6,493 nt of DNA from Candidatus Saccharimonadia bacterium. Its GTDB lineage: Bacteria > Patescibacteriota > Saccharimonadia > Saccharimonadales > Saccharimonadaceae. The translations under genes were made by a program, and so were the position numbers. Under the pieces are notes generated by a model that searched no databases, was not told the DNA's origin, and saw only the letters and a list, made by a program, of their open reading frames with translations. The DNA lies in NCBI GenBank assembly GCA_023259925.1, contig JALRDS010000033.1, positions 1-6,493 on the forward strand, in the 5' to 3' direction. This document shows positions 3,863-6,493 of the stretch, piece after piece. The number at the start of each line of letters is the position of its first letter. The first letter of the stretch is position 1.

Positions 3863-6493
3863 TGATTGTCCATTTGTTGCGATTTTGATTTTGAATGTTA
3901 CGTCGATCCTCGGGTAATGTGCCGGCTGCAGGCGCAGAGAAGGTTCTAGCGCCGGTTGGGTTAGCTGGTGGCGGAATCAAAGACTTATCATCATCAACAT
4001 AGAATAGTGGCTTACCGTCGCTATCGACACCTGCACTATAACTTGGGTCAAGTTCGGCAACTATCTGGTTCATTACACCGCGGTTACGATCATCAATTTG
4101 CCCCTTGTAAGTAGGGTGTTTTTGCAGAGCGAGAACTGACTCGATAACAGTCTTCTTAACTCGAGCTTGCTGGCCCGGATCAAGCCGACTGTATTCGCCC
4201 TGGGTGTCGGTGATATCGGTGTATAGATACTTAAGCTCATCAATATCTGCTTTGAGCATTTTCTCAGGTCCAAACTTACCGCCAAGAGCATCGCGCATGA
4301 AGCCTCCCTTGATTGTACTAAGTAAGGTACCAGCCTCTGCATCACTTTTGTCGGTGCCAGATAGCGTGATTTGGCTGTGGGATGACTCTCTTGAGGCATC
4401 GGCGAAGAATTGCTGCCAGTCACGTCGCCTGCTAATATCATCTGTGTCGGTAATTTTACGCGTGGTATCGGCTACTGGCTTGCCGTTACTTATAACGACA
4501 CGACCGTCGCTGTCGCGCATCGGCTCATAAAACTCTCCAGAGGTCTCATCAACAACCATACCCATATCACTGATGGCATCTCGGATAACGTGTGCGTCAT
4601 CGTTGTTTCCTTTCTTAGTGAGCAACTCATACATAGCAGCCTGTCTCATTTCGGTAGTAACTGGCTCATTGTGTAGCCCACGCCCCTGGAATAATACTTT
4701 GTGAAGCTGACCGCGAGTGTATTGGCTTAAGAGATAGCGGTTGTCTTTTACTTCTGTTACGGCAGCATCAACTACACTCTTTGTTGCTTGTGCAAAAATG
4801 CGCGCCTCAGCTTGCTGGCCACCAATTCCTGCAGCTCGTTTAAGAAGGGTTGGGTCGCCCGGCTTAGTTGGATCTATCATCGCCTCCTGGCTTTGTTTTA
4901 GGGCGGTCATTAAGTTAATTCCCTGCTGAACTTTTGCCGCTTCCTGTGCTTTGCCTTCAATTTGTATATCTTGACGAAGTCCCATTATAGAGTTCGCGGT
5001 AGATTTATTTGATGCCGCGACTTGTGGCGCATCGGCACCTTTGGCCACAATATTTTCTACAAGTGTGTTCCACTGTTCCTCTACACGCCGAGCACCATCG
5101 CTTGCTTGTAATTCCTTAAGTCGTAGCTGTTGAATGGCCTCATCATTTCGCGAGACTGAGTGCCAGTTCGCTTCAGCCTTTTTCTGTAGAGTATTGTCTA
5201 TAACTTCTGCCTGCTTTTCGGTCGCATATGTGCTCACCTTCATCTGACGCAGTGCTCGATCGTTAGATACTTCAGTGCTTAATGCCAATTTCCCGGCTGC
5301 CTCGATAGCATTTTTATGCATATCGGCCACGCCACTATCTATAGAAGTGTTCACTTTCATTTGCCGTAAGTTAGCATATGCAGCATCAGTATTAAGCGCA
5401 GTTTGAAGAGTCCGCTCATCTTGGGCTTCAAGCGCACCTTGAATTACCTTAGCGCGGCCTTCAGATAGACGTGTGTCGGTGAGCATTTGCCGTCTGCTGG
5501 CGTCAGCATTGACAGTTTGTTGCCAGTGTTCTTCGTGGTGAGCATGATCAAGATCATGCTGAAGCTGGTTATCGCGTTTATACAGGTTGAGGTTGCGATA
5601 CCCAGAGGCTGGTCGCCCGGTGAGGCGTGATCGCACGTTTTCATCGTGGCTATCGTAGCCCCATCTGCCGGTTTGTGAGTGCCAGTCATTTAATGCAGAT
5701 TCTTCGTTCCGTTCGCGAAGCTCTTTGCGGTACGCTGCTTTTGCGTAATTAGCACCTGCACGGCGGCGCCAAGCTCGCGTACCACGCTTAAAGTCACTAT
5801 AATCACCCCTCCTTCGAGCCGCGGCATTGCCTGCTTGTCGTTGAGCGATGGCATCCTTGCGGCGCTCGCCGCTGTAATTGCGGAAACGGTCAACCACGCC
5901 TTTTTCTTTATTGTTAATAATACCGCCAATTCGGCCGAGTACCCCACCACCAAGTTTAAGAAGTAATGGCGTAATAGCCAGTGGTGCCACCATAACGCCA
6001 AGACCCAATATCACAAGCTCGATTGAATTCGCGGAACGAATTATTATTTCACCAGCTAGCTGAGCGCCACCAAACACAGCAGCAAACGCTGGGAACATAA
6101 TAAGCATGGTGAAGAATAACCCTCGCCAGCGTTCAAACCATTTTTCGGTGTTTGGCAGAATGAGCGCCGCGAACGCAAGTGGTGCAATGGCTATGGCAAT
6201 AATGATGATGGCCTGGCGAGCGGCAAGAATTAGAAAAGTTACGATGACAAGTAGCGCCGCACCAACTAAGAATGGCGCGAGTAGGTACCATAGCCCGGCT
6301 GCCCCACCAATGGTGCCCGGGAGCGCTGCGATTGCTACGCCAGTTCCAATACCACCGGCAAGAACCCACGTGGTAACGCTTGTCCAGCTGACTGGAATAT
6401 CATCACTGGCAGAAGCTCCGGCTAGTGCACTATCACGCACTTGCTCGAACAGTTGATTCACTCCGTAGCCGGCGATATTTGAGATATCGACGG
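3858..6493 (-). CDS. VirB6/TrbL-like polytopic T4SS protein with long repeat-bearing tail, 5' end off the window
   Basis: A GTG at 6461 could be taken as the start, but the frame is open to the right edge and the ten codons upstream read VDISNIAGYG, which align with VDVSNILGSS (residues 424-433) of the 913-residue paralog. The gene is therefore partial. Counting from the first whole codon (V1 at 6491), 877 residues are visible. Hydrophobic helices lie near 41-58, 63-90, 93-113, 122-146 and 156-180. The core signature ARQAI...APLAF...LPNTEKWFERW (91-122) matches the paralog closely. Residues 195-262 are strongly basic (several RRR/RR clusters), placing the tail in the cytoplasm by the positive-inside rule. 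Residues about 275-530 hold degenerate helical repeats. A segment around 609-646 aligns weakly with paralog residues 738-773. PPPA occurs at 840-843, near the C-terminus, as in the paralog. Predicted role: inner-membrane channel subunit of a T4SS-like system. The N-terminal region, including any signal peptide or ectodomain, is unseen. Confidence 0.78.
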   Translation of the reverse strand, partial: VDISNIAGYGVNQLFEQVRDSALAGASASDDIPVSWTSVTTWVLAGGIGTGVAIAALPGTIGGAAGLWYLLAPFLVGAALLVIVTFLILAARQAIIIIAIAIAPLAFAALILPNTEKWFERWRGLFFTMLIMFPAFAAVFGGAQLAGEIIIRSANSIELVILGLGVMVAPLAITPLLLKLGGGVLGRIGGIINNKEKGVVDRFRNYSGERRKDAIAQRQAGNAAARRRGDYSDFKRGTRAWRRRAGANYAKAAYRKELRERNEESALNDWHSQTGRWGYDSHDENVRSRLTGRPASGYRNLNLYKRDNQLQHDLDHAHHEEHWQQTVNADASRRQMLTDTRLSEGRAKVIQGALEAQDERTLQTALNTDAAYANLRQMKVNTSIDSGVADMHKNAIEAAGKLALSTEVSNDRALRQMKVSTYATEKQAEVIDNTLQKKAEANWHSVSRNDEAIQQLRLKELQASDGARRVEEQWNTLVENIVAKGADAPQVAASNKSTANSIMGLRQDIQIEGKAQEAAKVQQGINLMTALKQSQEAMIDPTKPGDPTLLKRAAGIGGQQAEARIFAQATKSVVDAAVTEVKDNRYLLSQYTRGQLHKVLFQGRGLHNEPVTTEMRQAAMYELLTKKGNNDDAHVIRDAISDMGMVVDETSGEFYEPMRDSDGRVVISNGKPVADTTRKITDTDDISRRRDWQQFFADASRESSHSQITLSGTDKSDAEAGTLLSTIKGGFMRDALGGKFGPEKMLKADIDELKYLYTDITDTQGEYSRLDPGQQARVKKTVIESVLALQKHPTYKGQIDDRNRGVMNQIVAELDPSYSAGVDSDGKPLFYVDDDKSLIPPPANPTGARTFSAPAAGTLPEDRRNIQNQNRNKWTIS
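4902..5525 (-). repeat. Degenerate ~40-residue tandem repeats in the tail of the right-hand VirB6-like protein
   Basis: Residues about 323-530 (counted from V1 at 6491) contain about five tandem units of roughly 38-45 residues. Anchors are NADASRRQML (328-337), NTDAAYANLRQMKV (367-380), SNDRALRQMKVST (409-421), SRNDEAIQQLRLKE (447-460) and a weaker ASNKSTANSIMGLRQ (493-507). Each anchor is followed by a helical stretch with spaced Ala, Val and Leu. The core is N-D-x-A followed by (L)RQMKV. A possible extra divergent unit begins at HDENVRSRL (282-290). The copies are clearly related as protein but well diverged as DNA, so this is an old duplication under protein-level constraint and not a recent slippage tract. 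The array has no counterpart in the 913-residue paralog. Confidence 0.7.

Noticed and set aside
4073..4676. Overlapping frames of 122 (minus), 108 (plus) and 88 (plus) codons
   Set aside because: All lie inside the tail of the right-hand VirB6-like gene in other frames, with no domain, start signal or independent context. They are shadows of the real gene.
5444..6456. Further alternative-frame ORFs on both strands (for example 5690-6001 minus and 6106-6456 plus)
   Set aside because: They are shadows of the membrane core and basic tail. The true frame has the conserved LPNTEKWF signature and homology to the paralog, which these lack.
1..6493. CRISPR array, insertion sequence, tRNA/rRNA genes, attachment sites
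   Set aside because: Reading both strands showed no spaced identical DNA repeats, no terminal inverted repeats flanking a transposase, no transposase or integrase frame, and no tRNA-like cloverleaf. The only repeats found are degenerate and protein-coding.
90..6493. Recoded TGA (as in Gracilibacteria/Absconditabacteria)
   Set aside because: The long frames translate without in-frame TGA and end in TAA or TAG, so the standard bacterial code explains them.

Overview
The window carries four genes, all on the minus strand, so transcription runs from right to left. They look like part of a type IV secretion (T4SS)-like locus of a Candidate Phyla Radiation (Patescibacteria) bacterium. Saccharibacteria (TM7) is my best guess. 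This rests on three things: two large polytopic proteins of VirB6/TrbL type with the same membrane-core motif, the first 18 codons of a PrgI-family (VirB3-like) gene at the left edge, and moderate base composition with short intergenic gaps. The genus is not determined. Stops used are TAA and TAG in the complete reading frames, and nothing suggests a recoded TGA.

Layout in transcriptional order, right to left. (1) 6493-3858: a VirB6/TrbL-like protein cut by the right edge. It has a membrane core followed by a roughly 690-residue soluble tail that contains a degenerate tandem repeat array. (2) 3857-3714: a 144-bp intergenic region with a strong sigma70-type promoter, a perfect 10-bp palindrome just upstream of it, and a small hairpin over the preceding stop codon. 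(3) 3713-2907: a 268-residue single-pass membrane protein with an extracytoplasmic domain that resembles the VirB8/TcpC (NTF2-like) type. It has its own promoter, a Shine-Dalgarno site and a hairpin terminator. (4) 2906-2832: the terminator, whose 3' half also supplies the -35 box of the next promoter. (5) 2831-90: a complete 913-residue VirB6/TrbL-like protein with a signal peptide, a Cys-containing ectodomain of about 290 residues, a polytopic core and a roughly 310-residue soluble tail. (6) 89-54: a 36-bp gap holding an extended -10 promoter. (7) 53-1: the start of the PrgI-like gene, which runs off the left edge; a VirB4-type ATPase would be expected next.

Working model (inference): the two VirB6-like paralogs and PrgI would form the inner-membrane channel platform, and the 268-residue protein would be the VirB8-like periplasmic/cell-surface scaffold. 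The paralogs share the membrane core, parts of the soluble tail and a C-terminal PPPA motif, but carry different accessory modules: a secreted ectodomain on one and a repeat insertion on the other. Regulation also appears split. The 913-residue gene and prgI each have a TATACT -10 box exactly 12 nt before the ATG and no Shine-Dalgarno, implying leaders of about 5 nt, while the 268-residue gene has a conventional leader.
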